39,950 nt of DNA from Buchananella hordeovulneris (GTDB lineage: Bacteria > Actinomycetota > Actinomycetes > Actinomycetales > Actinomycetaceae): NCBI GenBank assembly GCA_030529545.1, contig JAUMWR010000021.1, positions 1 through 39,950 of the forward strand. The letters are read 5' to 3'. Below, piece by piece: positions 1 through 10,953 of the stretch. Below the pieces are notes generated by a model. The model saw only the letters and a list, made by a program, of their open reading frames with translations. It was not told the DNA's origin and ran no database searches. Within the stretch, counting starts at the first letter, position 1. Each line of letters opens with the position of its first letter. Both the position numbers and the translations under genes were made by a program.

Positions 1-3000
1 CACGGTCGGCTGCGGCGTCGGGGTGACGGTCACGGTCGGCTGCGGCGTCGGGACTGTCGGGGCGGTGGTGTACTTCTTGGCCGTGAACTCGGCGCCGGTG
101 GTCCACGGACCAGTCCATGCGTCGTGCGCCACAATCATGACGTACTTGGCTTGCACACCACCCATGTCCACCCGCTGAACGGCTGTGCCCTGGTTCAGCT
201 GGCCAGCCTTGATGAATCGGAAGTCGTCCTCAGCGTCACCGGTGGTGGACACCAGCGCCACAAAGTTGCGGACGGCACCGTTGTTACCGTTCGGTCGCTG
301 CTGCCAGGTGAACTCTGCCAACGGCACAGCAGTATCGGCCACCTTGATCTTCACCCAGTGCGGGTGCTGCGGAGTATTGGCGCCCCACGGGGTGTGCCAG
401 AAGGTACGCGGGTTCCCATCCAGCAAAAGTCGGGCCGGCCCCTCATTGCCAGTGAGCGGCTGCTCAGAGTCAGCGGTAGCGGACATCGCATTCTGCGGCA
501 GCTCTGCCTTGGTGGCGGGGCAAGCGGAGTTGGTGAAGTTCAGCGCCACAGTGGTCTGCGTTCCAGCTGGCAGCTGATAACCGTTGTGCGCAAAGATCTC
601 CACGGTGCCGGCGGAAGTTGCCGGGTAGTAGCCGGCCTCCACCGCTACACCATTAACACGGTAGCCAACACCGGTGACTGGAGGCAGCAGGTAGCCGTCG
701 GCCCCCTGCCCACACAGGTCAATGACCTCGATCGGCTCTGCCGGAGCTAGCACGCAGTTAGTAAGCGGGAAGGAGAAGGTCCACTCCGCAGTTCCCACTA
801 ACTCGTAACCAGACTTGGCAACTGCGGTCACGGTCTTGTTGAAACCATTGGTCTTGACGGTGCCGGTCACGGCCTGGCCATCGATGCGGTACTCAACCCC
901 GGTAACCACCGGGATGGTAATCGCATCATCGCCCGTGCCACAGCGGTCAACGCTAGTCGGGGCAACCGGAGTTACCTCCTGCAGGGCCGGAGTGTCAGAG
1001 ACCTGGTTGGAGACCGTGACGTTGGTGGTGGCGGAAGCCAGCACCTGGTTGGTCACCTTGTCGATCAGGTCAGCCTTGATCGTCTTGGCACCAGCCTCGT
1101 TGTAGACGTGGCGGTATCGCCCATCAGTGATCGTCTCGACCAGCCCGTCGCCCCAGTCGACGCGGATAGCTGAGATAGTGCCGGCTGCCAGCTGCGGGAT
1201 GGTCTGGTTGATGGCCAGAACCACACGCTCCTGACGCTTCGGGTCCGTCTTGGACGGGGTAGCCGTCACAGAGAAGTCACCAACGCTCGGCGCCTGGTTC
1301 AAGGTGAAGGGCATGCCACCGGTGGTGTTGCCCACCGCGCGCAGCACCACGCTGTCCGGTCCGTGCCCGGCAGTCTTGGCCGTAACGGCCACCGCCACCT
1401 CGTTGGCTCCATTCATGTTCAGGAAGCCAGACGGGATAGTGAAGGAGTTCTGCGGACCGATATCGCCCACGTAGACACCGGTGTTCCAACCATTGACAAA
1501 CAGCAAGACCTGGGATTGGTCGGAGCGGCGCGTCCCCTGGAAACGGCTGGACTGGACGTCCAGGCGGAAGGCCACGTCCTGGCCGGCCGGCACGTTCAGG
1601 TCAAACTTCGAGCGGTACCACGCAACGCCTGGCTTGGAAGCGTGCATGTTGGCGGCAGCCTTCCAATCCGAGGTTGGGTAACCGGGCAGGTACCAACCCG
1701 CACGCTCACCGTAGAGGCCACCCACGTTGTAGAGGCCACGAGCGACGTCCACCGGGTCGGTGTGCTGGGCGCCCTGGATCTTCCACACCACAGAGGCAGA
1801 GTTGCCGTTCGAAACGGCCACGTCACCCAGACCACGGTTCTGCCGGGACAAGCCGTCGTCCGACCAGTCGAGGTTCTGGCCCATGTTGTGCACCAGGATC
1901 GCCACGGTGGCCTCCTGACCAGCGGTGACGGCACCAGCCGGAATGTTGACTCGGCGGTCACGACCATCGGCGTTGACGGAGCCAGCGTACTGTCCGTTCA
2001 CCCAGACCAGCGCGAAGGCCGGGGCCTGGCCGTGGCCCGGCTGTCCGGTGGAGCCGTTCGCATTGACCGTGATAGTACCGGCGGCAGCGTTGGGGGTGTA
2101 GGTACCGCGGTACCAGACGTCACCCTCGAACTGGTGGTAGGCATTGGAGCCCATTACCTTGCGAGAGCTGCGGCCTGGCTGCTGCCATTGGTTAACAGCG
2201 GTAGTCTTGTCCACCGCCCGCCAAGTGCTGTCGTCAAATCCAGGCTCGATCTCCGGAGTCTCCTCCGCCTTCACCCACTGCAGAGTGGGGGCCGTGTATG
2301 CGACGGGGGCAGCTGCCTGACCAGTGGCAACCCCGTTAGCAGCCTGCAGGTCAGCGCCGTTCCAGGAGGCACCGGTGATACCCTGCGGCAGCACGACGCG
2401 CATGTCCTGTGCCTTGTCAGCAGACCCCACAATCTGGGCCTTGTTGCCAGAGAAGGAAACAGAGCGGGCCAGGTATGCGCCCTCGAGGTAAACCGGCTTG
2501 TTGGTAGCACCGTCCTGGCCGTGGATTAGCCAGGCGTCAGCGGCGGTGTCGCGGTCGATCACGCGAACGGTCAATGGCTTGCCCCCGGCGGTGACGGTGA
2601 ACTCCTGGGGAGCGGTGGTGTGAGTGAAGTTGAAGCGCATCGCCTTACGGGCGGCGTCCCAGTCTTGCTCGACCTCTCCAGTCACAGTCGGCTGAGCATC
2701 GTAAGCCAGTACTAGCTCGCCGTCCTGGCCAGTCTTACCCACCAGGACCAGAAGTTGTTTATCACCCATGTCCTGGTTCACGAAGAGCTGAGCAGTGGAG
2801 TAGAGCAGCTTGTGCTCACCCAACTTGGCGTCAGCGGTAACGATGACGGCGTCGCGGCCGCCCAGAGTGAGGAAAGTGCCCTCCTTCTGTGGAATACGGT
2901 CCCAGGACAGAGCACCAACCGGAGCTGGCGGTTCCTGACTGGGTTCGCCCTGGTAAACGCGCAACGCATCCAACGAAACATAGTGGTCTGACGATCCAGG

Positions 3001-5169
3001 GAAAGGCTCACCAGTAACAACCACCTTCAAACGGTGTTCCTGATCCGGCAAGTCCTTCTTGGAGAAAACTATCTTCTGTGCAGAAGCTTCAGTTGTGACC
3101 TCTTCGTGGGTGCGCCCTACCTTTACGTTGTCGATGTAGACGTCCGCATAGCCGTGGTTGACTGAGTACGGCGCAATAATCTCGATGCCGGTGCCGGTAA
3201 AGGTGAACTCGTAGTATGCGTCCCGCGTCTTGGAATAGTGCTCGTCCTTGTTGATGTCGCCCTGCGTCCAGTTCACGTTGTTGGCGTACTGCCACCCGGT
3301 GGAGTAGGTGATCCGCTGGGTGTCGTTGTTGTTGATGGTCTCCTTCACCGTCTGGCTGGAGGGGGCCACGTCGGCGCCGAACACTCGGAAGGACGCCAGG
3401 TTCACCGGGTTGCCGTTGGTGGTCGTTACCACCACGGTGCGTTGGGCAGAGGTGCCGAAGTCCTTGCGCACCTTGCGCGGCTCTGCGTTCTGCAGCGTGG
3501 GCACGTTTGTACTTAACGTGCCAATTGGGGCGCCGTCCACGGTGACGTTTGCGTTACCACCATTGATGGCCGGGTTCGCGGTTACCTCGATGCCGGTACC
3601 GGTGAACTGCAGCGTGGCGGTGGCCCCGTTGGAGGAAAGCACCTTGACGCCGCTCTCACCGTCGGTGACCGTGCCGGTGTAGGCAACCTTCGGGTCGTTT
3701 GCCGGGATCAGCGTGCCGGTGTCCTGCGACTGTCCGGAGGACAAGGTCAGCTTAGTGGTGAAGTTAGTGTTGCGCTCGGTGTTTGCTTGCGCATGGCGGA
3801 AGGCCAAAAGATGTGTGCCTTCACCGGTGACCGAAGAACTCTTGTCCACAGACACGCGCTCGTATGCCTTGACTCTGGCACCAGAGTTGTTTTCCACTCG
3901 CGGCGCCTGAACTGGATCCATGGAAGCGAACTGAGGCACGGCGTTTTGCCAGTAGCCTAATTCTTTCTGCACAGCCAACTTGGGCGTGATGATGCGGTCT
4001 TCATTCAGCGCTGCGCCGTAGTCGTAAGAGGTGAAGCCCGAAGAGGGAGATCCGGTCCAGCCCCAGTTGGTGCCTCCGATAATCATGTAGTAGTTGAAGG
4101 CCGTCACACCGTTGCCAAGGTTGACTACACCGTATTCGCGGGTGAAGCCGGAGTCCGTGTAAATTGCGCATTGGTCGGTATTGAAGGCTGCACCCCACGG
4201 GGTGAAAGCTCCACCCTGCGCCTCAGTGATGAACATCGGGCTATTCGGGGCCATCCGGCGGAAGTCGCTCTCGCGGTCCGCAAAACCTCCGCGCTGATTT
4301 CCGCAGTTAAAACCAGCTGGGTACCAGTCGAAGGCATAGAAGTCTGTGCCGTAAGAGGCGGTGTTAGCGAAACGGCCGCCCATCCCCCAGTCGTTGTGGA
4401 AGACCGGAACAGTGATTCCGTCGCTCTTAATAAATCTGGTCAGCTCACGTAGGAAGTCACCACGCCAAGAAACATCGGACAGCAACTCGTTCTCGGCCTG
4501 GTACAGGATAATGGAGCCGCCGCCGTCGGTGATCTGGTGTTTCTTGGCGATCTTGTTGAACTCACCCAACCATTCCTTGGCCTTGTCCAGGTTCTGCACC
4601 GAGCGCAGAGAGCTCTGGGTGTAGTTGGACATGTAAGCAGGCAGACCACCCATGGAAATCTCTGCGTTAACGTAGGGGCCGGGACGAACGATGACGTAGA
4701 GTCCCTCCTCTTTTGCCATCGTTAGCAGTTTGTCGATGTCCTTGATCCCGGAGAAGTCGTAGCTACCATTCTCAGTAGACTGGTGCAGTCCGTGGAAGAA
4801 ATACAGCGAGACCGCGTTGAAGCCGGAAGCCCGCAGCTTCTGGAAGACATCACGCCAGTGTTCGGGAGAAGGCAGACGCCAGTGGTGCAACTCGCCGGAC
4901 CAAACGTGCAAACGCTCATCGTCTACGTAGAAAGACTGTTTGTCCCATCGAATTCGGTGCGGCTTGCCGTCATTTCCGGGGAAGGTGATCTTGTTGGTCT
5001 CCGTAGCCACATCTTCCAGCGCGGGGTTATCCATTGGCGTCAATTGGGATGCCTGCGCCACGGACGTAAATCCGGCTGCCAGCAGCGAGGTCGCTGCTGC
5101 TACTGATAGGGTTTTCCGCCAGGTTGACCAGACGGAGGGCGTGCTATGCCCCCTCACAGATCGCTCCAT
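1..5169 (-). CDS. Secreted multidomain GH35 beta-galactosidase (3' end outside window)
   Basis: At least 1723 codons run without a stop to the left edge. A signal peptide (basic start, hydrophobic core, AQA cleavage site near residue 40) shows export. The GH35 barrel spans about 55-390: SGELHHWRLPSPEHW near 91, QAENE with likely acid/base E228, and FITEAQ with likely nucleophile E316. About 500-760 holds two beta-sandwich repeats with the motif FTGTGIE, inserted in the GH35 accessory domains. Two jelly-roll modules follow (about 970-1275), then a PKD-like domain (VDWGDG, about 1294-1390), an F5/8C module (about 1560-1700) and a PT-rich linker at the edge. By analogy with the upstream GH20 gene, cell-wall repeats may follow off-window (inference). 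GH35 enzymes remove terminal beta-galactose, so host glycans are the plausible substrate. The start ATG has AGAGAGG upstream. The gene lies 141 bp after the GH20 gene, beyond a terminator. Its 5' half is clearly lower in GC than the housekeeping genes. Confidence 0.93.
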   Translation of the reverse strand, partial: MERSVRGHSTPSVWSTWRKTLSVAAATSLLAAGFTSVAQASQLTPMDNPALEDVATETNKITFPGNDGKPHRIRWDKQSFYVDDERLHVWSGELHHWRLPSPEHWRDVFQKLRASGFNAVSLYFFHGLHQSTENGSYDFSGIKDIDKLLTMAKEEGLYVIVRPGPYVNAEISMGGLPAYMSNYTQSSLRSVQNLDKAKEWLGEFNKIAKKHQITDGGGSIILYQAENELLSDVSWRGDFLRELTRFIKSDGITVPVFHNDWGMGGRFANTASYGTDFYAFDWYPAGFNCGNQRGGFADRESDFRRMAPNSPMFITEAQGGAFTPWGAAFNTDQCAIYTDSGFTREYGVVNLGNGVTAFNYYMIIGGTNWGWTGSPSSGFTSYDYGAALNEDRIITPKLAVQKELGYWQNAVPQFASMDPVQAPRVENNSGARVKAYERVSVDKSSSVTGEGTHLLAFRHAQANTERNTNFTTKLTLSSGQSQDTGTLIPANDPKVAYTGTVTDGESGVKVLSSNGATATLQFTGTGIEVTANPAINGGNANVTVDGAPIGTLSTNVPTLQNAEPRKVRKDFGTSAQRTVVVTTTNGNPVNLASFRVFGADVAPSSQTVKETINNNDTQRITYSTGWQYANNVNWTQGDINKDEHYSKTRDAYYEFTFTGTGIEIIAPYSVNHGYADVYIDNVKVGRTHEEVTTEASAQKIVFSKKDLPDQEHRLKVVVTGEPFPGSSDHYVSLDALRVYQGEPSQEPPAPVGALSWDRIPQKEGTFLTLGGRDAVIVTADAKLGEHKLLYSTAQLFVNQDMGDKQLLVLVGKTGQDGELVLAYDAQPTVTGEVEQDWDAARKAMRFNFTHTTAPQEFTVTAGGKPLTVRVIDRDTAADAWLIHGQDGATNKPVYLEGAYLARSVSFSGNKAQIVGSADKAQDMRVVLPQGITGASWNGADLQAANGVATGQAAAPVAYTAPTLQWVKAEETPEIEPGFDDSTWRAVDKTTAVNQWQQPGRSSRKVMGSNAYHQFEGDVWYRGTYTPNAAAGTITVNANGSTGQPGHGQAPAFALVWVNGQYAGSVNADGRDRRVNIPAGAVTAGQEATVAILVHNMGQNLDWSDDGLSRQNRGLGDVAVSNGNSASVVWKIQGAQHTDPVDVARGLYNVGGLYGERAGWYLPGYPTSDWKAAANMHASKPGVAWYRSKFDLNVPAGQDVAFRLDVQSSRFQGTRRSDQSQVLLFVNGWNTGVYVGDIGPQNSFTIPSGFLNMNGANEVAVAVTAKTAGHGPDSVVLRAVGNTTGGMPFTLNQAPSVGDFSVTATPSKTDPKRQERVVLAINQTIPQLAAGTISAIRVDWGDGLVETITDGRYRHVYNEAGAKTIKADLIDKVTNQVLASATTNVTVSNQVSDTPALQEVTPVAPTSVDRCGTGDDAITIPVVTGVEYRIDGQAVTGTVKTNGFNKTVTAVAKSGYELVGTAEWTFSFPLTNCVLAPAEPIEVIDLCGQGADGYLLPPVTGVGYRVNGVAVEAGYYPATSAGTVEIFAHNGYQLPAGTQTTVALNFTNSACPATKAELPQNAMSATADSEQPLTGNEGPARLLLDGNPRTFWHTPWGANTPQHPHWVKIKVADTAVPLAEFTWQQRPNGNNGAVRNFVALVSTTGDAEDDFRFIKAGQLNQGTAVQRVDMGGVQAKYVMIVAHDAWTGPWTTGAEFTAKKYTTAPTVPTPQPTVTVTPTPQPTV

Positions 5170-5225
5170 TGCAATCCTCTCTTTGCCCGCTTCTCTGCGT
5201 GCTGTTCTTACACGGTTCCGCTCAC

Positions 5226-5273
5226 AAAAGGAGCGGGTGTGACCCGACCAATGATAGCCGGGTCACACCCGCT
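5226..5273 (-). terminator. Rho-independent terminator of the GH20 gene
   Basis: A perfect 15-bp inverted repeat (arms 5232-5246 and 5259-5273, 12-nt loop) is followed on the minus strand by CC and TTTT. It lies between the GH20 stop and the GH35 start. The GH35 gene is therefore fed by read-through or by a promoter in the roughly 55 bp that remain. I see no convincing -35/-10 pair there. Confidence 0.88.
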
Positions 5274-5310
5274 GTTTCCATGTGCTCAGAGGTGATCTAC
5301 CTCAACGGGG

Positions 5311-8300
5311 TCACTTCAGGAGAGCTGCCAGAGCGGCCTTGACGCCCTCGGAAACCGACTTCGGGCCACCAGCGATGACGACGCTAGCCCCCTTGGCACT
5401 CTTAAGGTAGTCGGCGGTCGGGGCGCTCAGCTTGCCGGCCTCGGTGAGAAGCAGAACACCGTTATTCTGAGCGGTGTAGGCACCGGCGGCAAGCGCGTCG
5501 GCATAGACGAGGCCGGAGGCCACGCCGATCACCTTCACGTTATCTCCACCGAAGTCCTTGGCTACCTTGGCAGCGGTCTGGTAGCGGTCAGCACCACGCA
5601 CCTGGGTGAAGACGGTCCCCACCACAGTGGAGCCCTTGGCCGCCGCAACGGCGTTGCCACCAACGGCAACCACGTCAGCGGAGGACTTCTCCAGGTACTT
5701 CACGGTAGCGACCGGAAGTTTGGCGCCGTCGGTCAGCAGCAGCGCACCGTTGTGGCGCTGAGCGATCGCACCAACAGCCAGAGCATCCGGGAACGCGTTG
5801 CCGTCCACCAAGAACAGCTTGTTCAGGCCGCCCTTGAGTTCGCTCAGCTTCCCTGCCACCTTGGCAGCAGTCTCGTAGCGAGACGCGCCGTCTAGGCGAA
5901 CTACCTCGATACCGGCACCCTTAAGGGACGCCACCACCTTGGGGCCAACGGACTTCGGACCACCGACCACGAAGACCCGCGTAATCCCCTTCGCCTTCAG
6001 CTCGTTTAGGACCTCGGGCGCAATCCCTGCCGGGCGGGTCAGCAAAACCGGAGCATCGAGGGCGTCGGCCAGCGGGGTGGCGGCGAGGCCGTCGGCGAAG
6101 CCGGCGTCGGAGGCCAGCACAGCGTCGGTACCAGCGAAGTTTCCAGCCTTGAACATCGCAAGGGCGGTGCCAACGCGGTCGTTACCGGAGTGGCGGGTCA
6201 CCGTCGGCTTGGGCTCAACGCTCGGCTGAACGGTGGGCTGAACAGTCGGTTCCGGGGACGGAGCAACGGTCGTCTCGGTACCGCCCAGACGCAGCTCGGC
6301 TAGAGTCGCCCACTTGTCATTGGGCCAAGAGCTGGTGATGTAGAGACGCACGTAGCGGGTGGTTACCTTCGGGAAGGTGGTGCAGTTCTGCGCCCCCTCG
6401 ACACACTGGAAGATGTTATCCCGAACATTGTTCGGCATCTCGGTAGAAACGTGGTCAGCCCAATCGGTGCCGTTGGTAGAGGTCTGGAACTTGAAGTCCT
6501 TGATTCGACCGTTCACGTTGTCTCCGCGAGCACGCAGGGAGAAACCGGTCAGGTCGTAGGACTTGCCCAGGTCAAATGCGATCCAGTGCGGGTGAACCGG
6601 CACGTTGGAGCGCCAGCGGGAGTGCCAGAAGGTGGCGGGGTTGCCGTCGATTGCCTTCACGGCCTGGCCGTTTTCACCAGTCTCCTCGGAGGAGGCGGTA
6701 ACGGCGGATGCCGGCAGGTTGGTCAGGTCGATCGGGTTGGCCAGCGGCACGCGGTCGGAGTCAATGCGAACGTTGGTGTTCGCGGTGCACTTGGCGCCGG
6801 TGGAGTCGGTCTGCTCAATGGTGAGCGGGTAGGTACCACCGTAGGTCTCGAACGGAATCGGGAAGTTGCGCTCGAGCTTGCCCGCCTCGTCGGTCTTCAG
6901 GGTACCGATGACGTAGTCGCCCAGCTTCACGGTGACAAAGGACTCACTGGTGAAGCCCGTAGCGGTCAGCGTCGGCCACTCGTCGGGTTTGAGAGTGGTC
7001 TTGGACAGTTGCATGGTGACGGTACCGCACTGCGTGATCGAGGTCTTCGGAGTCGGGACCGGAGCGTCTGCAGCAACGTAAGCGAGGGTACGGAAGGAGG
7101 ATCCGTCCGAACCGGTCACGGTGATCTGGTACTGGCCCGCGTTCGCGTAGGTGTGGTTGGCACCGATCTTGTAGAGACCTGCGGCCGTGGTACGAGTGCG
7201 CGCCATGTCGGTAGTAATCGTGGCCTGCACCTCGGGGGTGTTGTCACCGAAGTTGATGGTGTAGGTAAGAGTCCCCTCAACCGTGGACTTGGAAGCACCG
7301 GACGCGTCGGCGGCGACTGCTTGACGCACGCCGTTGCCGTCAGTAACGGTACCAGGAGCAGCCAGGTGGCCGACGATCACACGGGTGGCCTCACCGGGCT
7401 TGGCGTAGCCTGGAGCACCAGCAACGGAGTGTTGCCAGGTAGCGCGCTCGCCATCGTAGAAGTTCTGGTCCGCGTATACCAGCCGCTGGGCGTGAGCACC
7501 CATACGAAGCTTGAAGTCGGTGGCGCTACGCTTCGCCTGCGGGGACCAGCCGACCTCGGCGTGAGAGGTAGCGCGCGGCATGAGCATGAACTGGACGTCG
7601 CGTCCACCACGCAGGGTCTCACCCCACATCGGGCCCTCGACACCCATGATGTTCTCTTCGCTCAGACCGTTGATAACGGTACCCGGGTTCCAAGCGTAGT
7701 AGTTGTCAAAGTCACCGTAGCCGGCCCAGGTCAGACCGATCACGCTGCCGCGGTTGTACTTCATGTCCAGGTAGGCAGCGTTGTCCTTGGAGATAACGAC
7801 CTTGGCGCCGCGGCCAACTGCAGCCAGCGTGTGGGTGGTGCCACCGGTCCAGTACTGGACGATGTCACCGGCACCAACGCCCTGGGACTCGGCGATCTCA
7901 TTCCAACCCATGGCCTTCTTGCCGGTTGCCTTCACGCGGTTGACGATGTCTGCAACGGAGGCAGCGTAGACCGAGTGACCGTAACGGACGGCCATGGCGT
8001 GAGGCTCGTCACCACCCATGTGCATGATCGGGCCGGGGGTCATATCAGCGAGCTGCTTGAAGACGTGGGAAATGAAGTTCTTGGCAGCCTGGCTGTTCGG
8101 GTCCAGGTAGGACTTACCAACGTCCCCCGTGGAGTGCTGCGGAGCCGTGGTGGTACCGCCGCCATCGAAGGAGGAGCCGGGGGTGTTCAGCTCGGGAATG
8201 GCGTGCAGCGCGGACTGGGTGTGACCCGGTAAGTCGATCTCGGGGACCACGTTGATGTTGCGGGCCGCAGCGTAGGCAACGATCTCTCGGTACTGCTCCT

Positions 8301-9606
8301 GGGTGTAGAAACCAGTGCGACCGATCTCATCCTTCCAGTTGATGCCGGCCTGGGTGTCGAAGCGGTGTCCGGCCATGGCTGTGCGACCAGAGATCTCAGT
8401 CAGCTTGGTGTAGTCGATAGTGTCGCCTTCAACGCGCCCATCGTTGGTGATCTGGATACGCCAGCCTTGGTCGTCGGCCAGGTGCAGGTGGAGCTGGTTC
8501 AGCTTCACATCGGCCATGGAGTCGATGGCCTTCTTTACCTCGGGCACCGTGATGAAGGAACGGGCCGGGTCGAGCATGGAGCCGCGGTAGTCAAAGCGGG
8601 GACCGTCGGTGATTACGACAGCCGGCGCCTTCCAGTTAGCAACCACCAGCTCGGTGGAGTAGATAGCAGCTGGGAAGAGCTGCTTGAAGGTACGGGTACC
8701 GTTCCACACACCGGCGCGGTTGCGGGCCTCGATGGTGGCGCCGGCCTCGCCGACGGTCAGCTTGTAGGCCTCGTCGCCGGTCAGGGTGCCGGTGTTGACG
8801 TCGCTAGCAACCTTCAGGGTGATGTGGCCGGTGCCCTCTGCGGAGGCAACAACGGGCATCTTGATCCCGGTGGCGGTCTCGATCTCGTCGGCGAGGATCT
8901 CACCAACTGAAGACGCACCCTCACCGGTGGCGATGATCTTGATGCCCGGCTTCAACGCGAAGTCGGTGCCCGTGCCCCACTCAACATTAACTGGCACCGG
9001 GATCAGGGCAGGCTTGTCCTGGCCCGGCACAACCGGGGCGGGCTCTTCGCCGTTCCAGACCTCGAATTCGAAGAGGCTCATGCCCCACTTCTGGCCATTG
9101 AAGGGCTTGCGGTCCAAGCCCTGCATGCGGACGAACTTCCAGGTCTGATTCTTGTACTCGTCCTTTAGGACAATCTTCTGCGGGGTCTCGTTTGCCGTGG
9201 CTCCATCGGGACAAACAGCGTTGAGCGTACCCGTAGCGTCGGTCCACTGGGCACCGTCGTTAGAGACGTCAATGCGGAAGGTGGGGGCGCAGGCGCGTTC
9301 CCAGTAGATGTTGACGTGGTGGACCTGGCTCGGGTTGGCCAGCTGGGCCTGAATCCATGCGTTGTCGGCCATGTTCGAAGACCAACGGGTGGTGACGTCG
9401 CCGTCGGCACCCATCGCCGCAGTCCAGTTGTTGGCAACCTCGGTGCCGGAAGCGGTAACGGTTCCACCGTTAGCAGCCAGGGCGAGGTTCTTGGCTGCGT
9501 CTGCTGCGGCGGCAGTGCCACCAACAAACGCGCTTGTCATTCCTGTAATGGCTAGCGAAAGAGCAGCGAATACTGCAATCCGCGACCGTCGGCTTGTATG
9601 CGTCAT
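5311..9606 (-). CDS. Secreted, cell-wall-attached GH20 beta-N-acetylhexosaminidase with F5/8C and CWB2 modules
   Basis: 1431 residues. A signal peptide (1 to about 37) is followed by an F5/8C/discoidin module (about 40-190), the GH20 N-terminal domain (about 200-330) and the GH20 barrel (about 338-700). The barrel carries LHLHLADDQGWR near 372 and HMGGDE with the catalytic Asp-Glu pair D533-E534. A PKD-like domain (about 765-845), another Ig-like segment with paired cysteines (about 855-950) and a second F5/8C module (about 965-1110) follow. A PT/PS-rich linker (about 1115-1137) leads to three CWB2 repeats (about 1138-1431; VFVVGGPKSV and VIAGGPKSV are typical cores). GH20 enzymes release terminal GlcNAc/GalNAc or lacto-N-biose, and the exact specificity is not readable here. 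CWB2 repeats bind secondary cell-wall polymers, so the enzyme should sit on the cell surface. The start ATG has GGAGAA about 10 nt upstream. Its terminator is at 5226-5273, and the GH35 gene follows. Confidence 0.95.
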   Translation of the reverse strand: MTHTSRRSRIAVFAALSLAITGMTSAFVGGTAAAADAAKNLALAANGGTVTASGTEVANNWTAAMGADGDVTTRWSSNMADNAWIQAQLANPSQVHHVNIYWERACAPTFRIDVSNDGAQWTDATGTLNAVCPDGATANETPQKIVLKDEYKNQTWKFVRMQGLDRKPFNGQKWGMSLFEFEVWNGEEPAPVVPGQDKPALIPVPVNVEWGTGTDFALKPGIKIIATGEGASSVGEILADEIETATGIKMPVVASAEGTGHITLKVASDVNTGTLTGDEAYKLTVGEAGATIEARNRAGVWNGTRTFKQLFPAAIYSTELVVANWKAPAVVITDGPRFDYRGSMLDPARSFITVPEVKKAIDSMADVKLNQLHLHLADDQGWRIQITNDGRVEGDTIDYTKLTEISGRTAMAGHRFDTQAGINWKDEIGRTGFYTQEQYREIVAYAAARNINVVPEIDLPGHTQSALHAIPELNTPGSSFDGGGTTTAPQHSTGDVGKSYLDPNSQAAKNFISHVFKQLADMTPGPIMHMGGDEPHAMAVRYGHSVYAASVADIVNRVKATGKKAMGWNEIAESQGVGAGDIVQYWTGGTTHTLAAVGRGAKVVISKDNAAYLDMKYNRGSVIGLTWAGYGDFDNYYAWNPGTVINGLSEENIMGVEGPMWGETLRGGRDVQFMLMPRATSHAEVGWSPQAKRSATDFKLRMGAHAQRLVYADQNFYDGERATWQHSVAGAPGYAKPGEATRVIVGHLAAPGTVTDGNGVRQAVAADASGASKSTVEGTLTYTINFGDNTPEVQATITTDMARTRTTAAGLYKIGANHTYANAGQYQITVTGSDGSSFRTLAYVAADAPVPTPKTSITQCGTVTMQLSKTTLKPDEWPTLTATGFTSESFVTVKLGDYVIGTLKTDEAGKLERNFPIPFETYGGTYPLTIEQTDSTGAKCTANTNVRIDSDRVPLANPIDLTNLPASAVTASSEETGENGQAVKAIDGNPATFWHSRWRSNVPVHPHWIAFDLGKSYDLTGFSLRARGDNVNGRIKDFKFQTSTNGTDWADHVSTEMPNNVRDNIFQCVEGAQNCTTFPKVTTRYVRLYITSSWPNDKWATLAELRLGGTETTVAPSPEPTVQPTVQPSVEPKPTVTRHSGNDRVGTALAMFKAGNFAGTDAVLASDAGFADGLAATPLADALDAPVLLTRPAGIAPEVLNELKAKGITRVFVVGGPKSVGPKVVASLKGAGIEVVRLDGASRYETAAKVAGKLSELKGGLNKLFLVDGNAFPDALAVGAIAQRHNGALLLTDGAKLPVATVKYLEKSSADVVAVGGNAVAAAKGSTVVGTVFTQVRGADRYQTAAKVAKDFGGDNVKVIGVASGLVYADALAAGAYTAQNNGVLLLTEAGKLSAPTADYLKSAKGASVVIAGGPKSVSEGVKAALAALLK

Positions 9607-9782
9607 TGCTTACCAATTCTCCAGTCGTGAGTGGGGCGCCACCTTTGGCGCAATACGTCCAAATTGTCGCATTGCATGCGCGTCCGGTCCACCGCGAAAA
9701 TCCAGAGTGGACGACGTTTTCCACCGCCACTCCGTCAATATCCGGTGCCCCGCATTAGAACGTGTTTCGCCTCACGGTGACA

Positions 9783-9822
9783 AGGTGCGGGGGCCAAGCT
9801 CAAGGGCTCAACCCCCGCACCT
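9783..9822 (-). terminator. Terminator-like hairpin after mdh
   Basis: A perfect 11-bp stem (arms 9783-9793 and 9812-9822, 18-nt loop) lies 20 bp past the mdh stop. The minus-strand flank has only a short TTG tract, so it may act weakly or with Rho. The rest of 9607-9782 is the leader of the GH20 gene. It contains a 6-bp hairpin at 9636-9651 and a variant copy of the GACGTTNCC word at 9713. I see no clear promoter there. Confidence 0.6.
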
Positions 9823-9842
9823 GTTGTTCATATGAAAGGAAC

Positions 9843-10892
<1,050 letters not shown>

Positions 10893-10953
10893 CTACGTTG
10901 CCGCTGCCGTCAGAAGGGGGGACTATTTTCCCCGCTCGCGCATTTTGGGGTAC

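Noticed and set aside
8985..9247. Minus-strand short frames within the GH20 gene considered as separate genes
   Set aside because: They overlap the continuous 1431-residue frame, whose domains match known families throughout.
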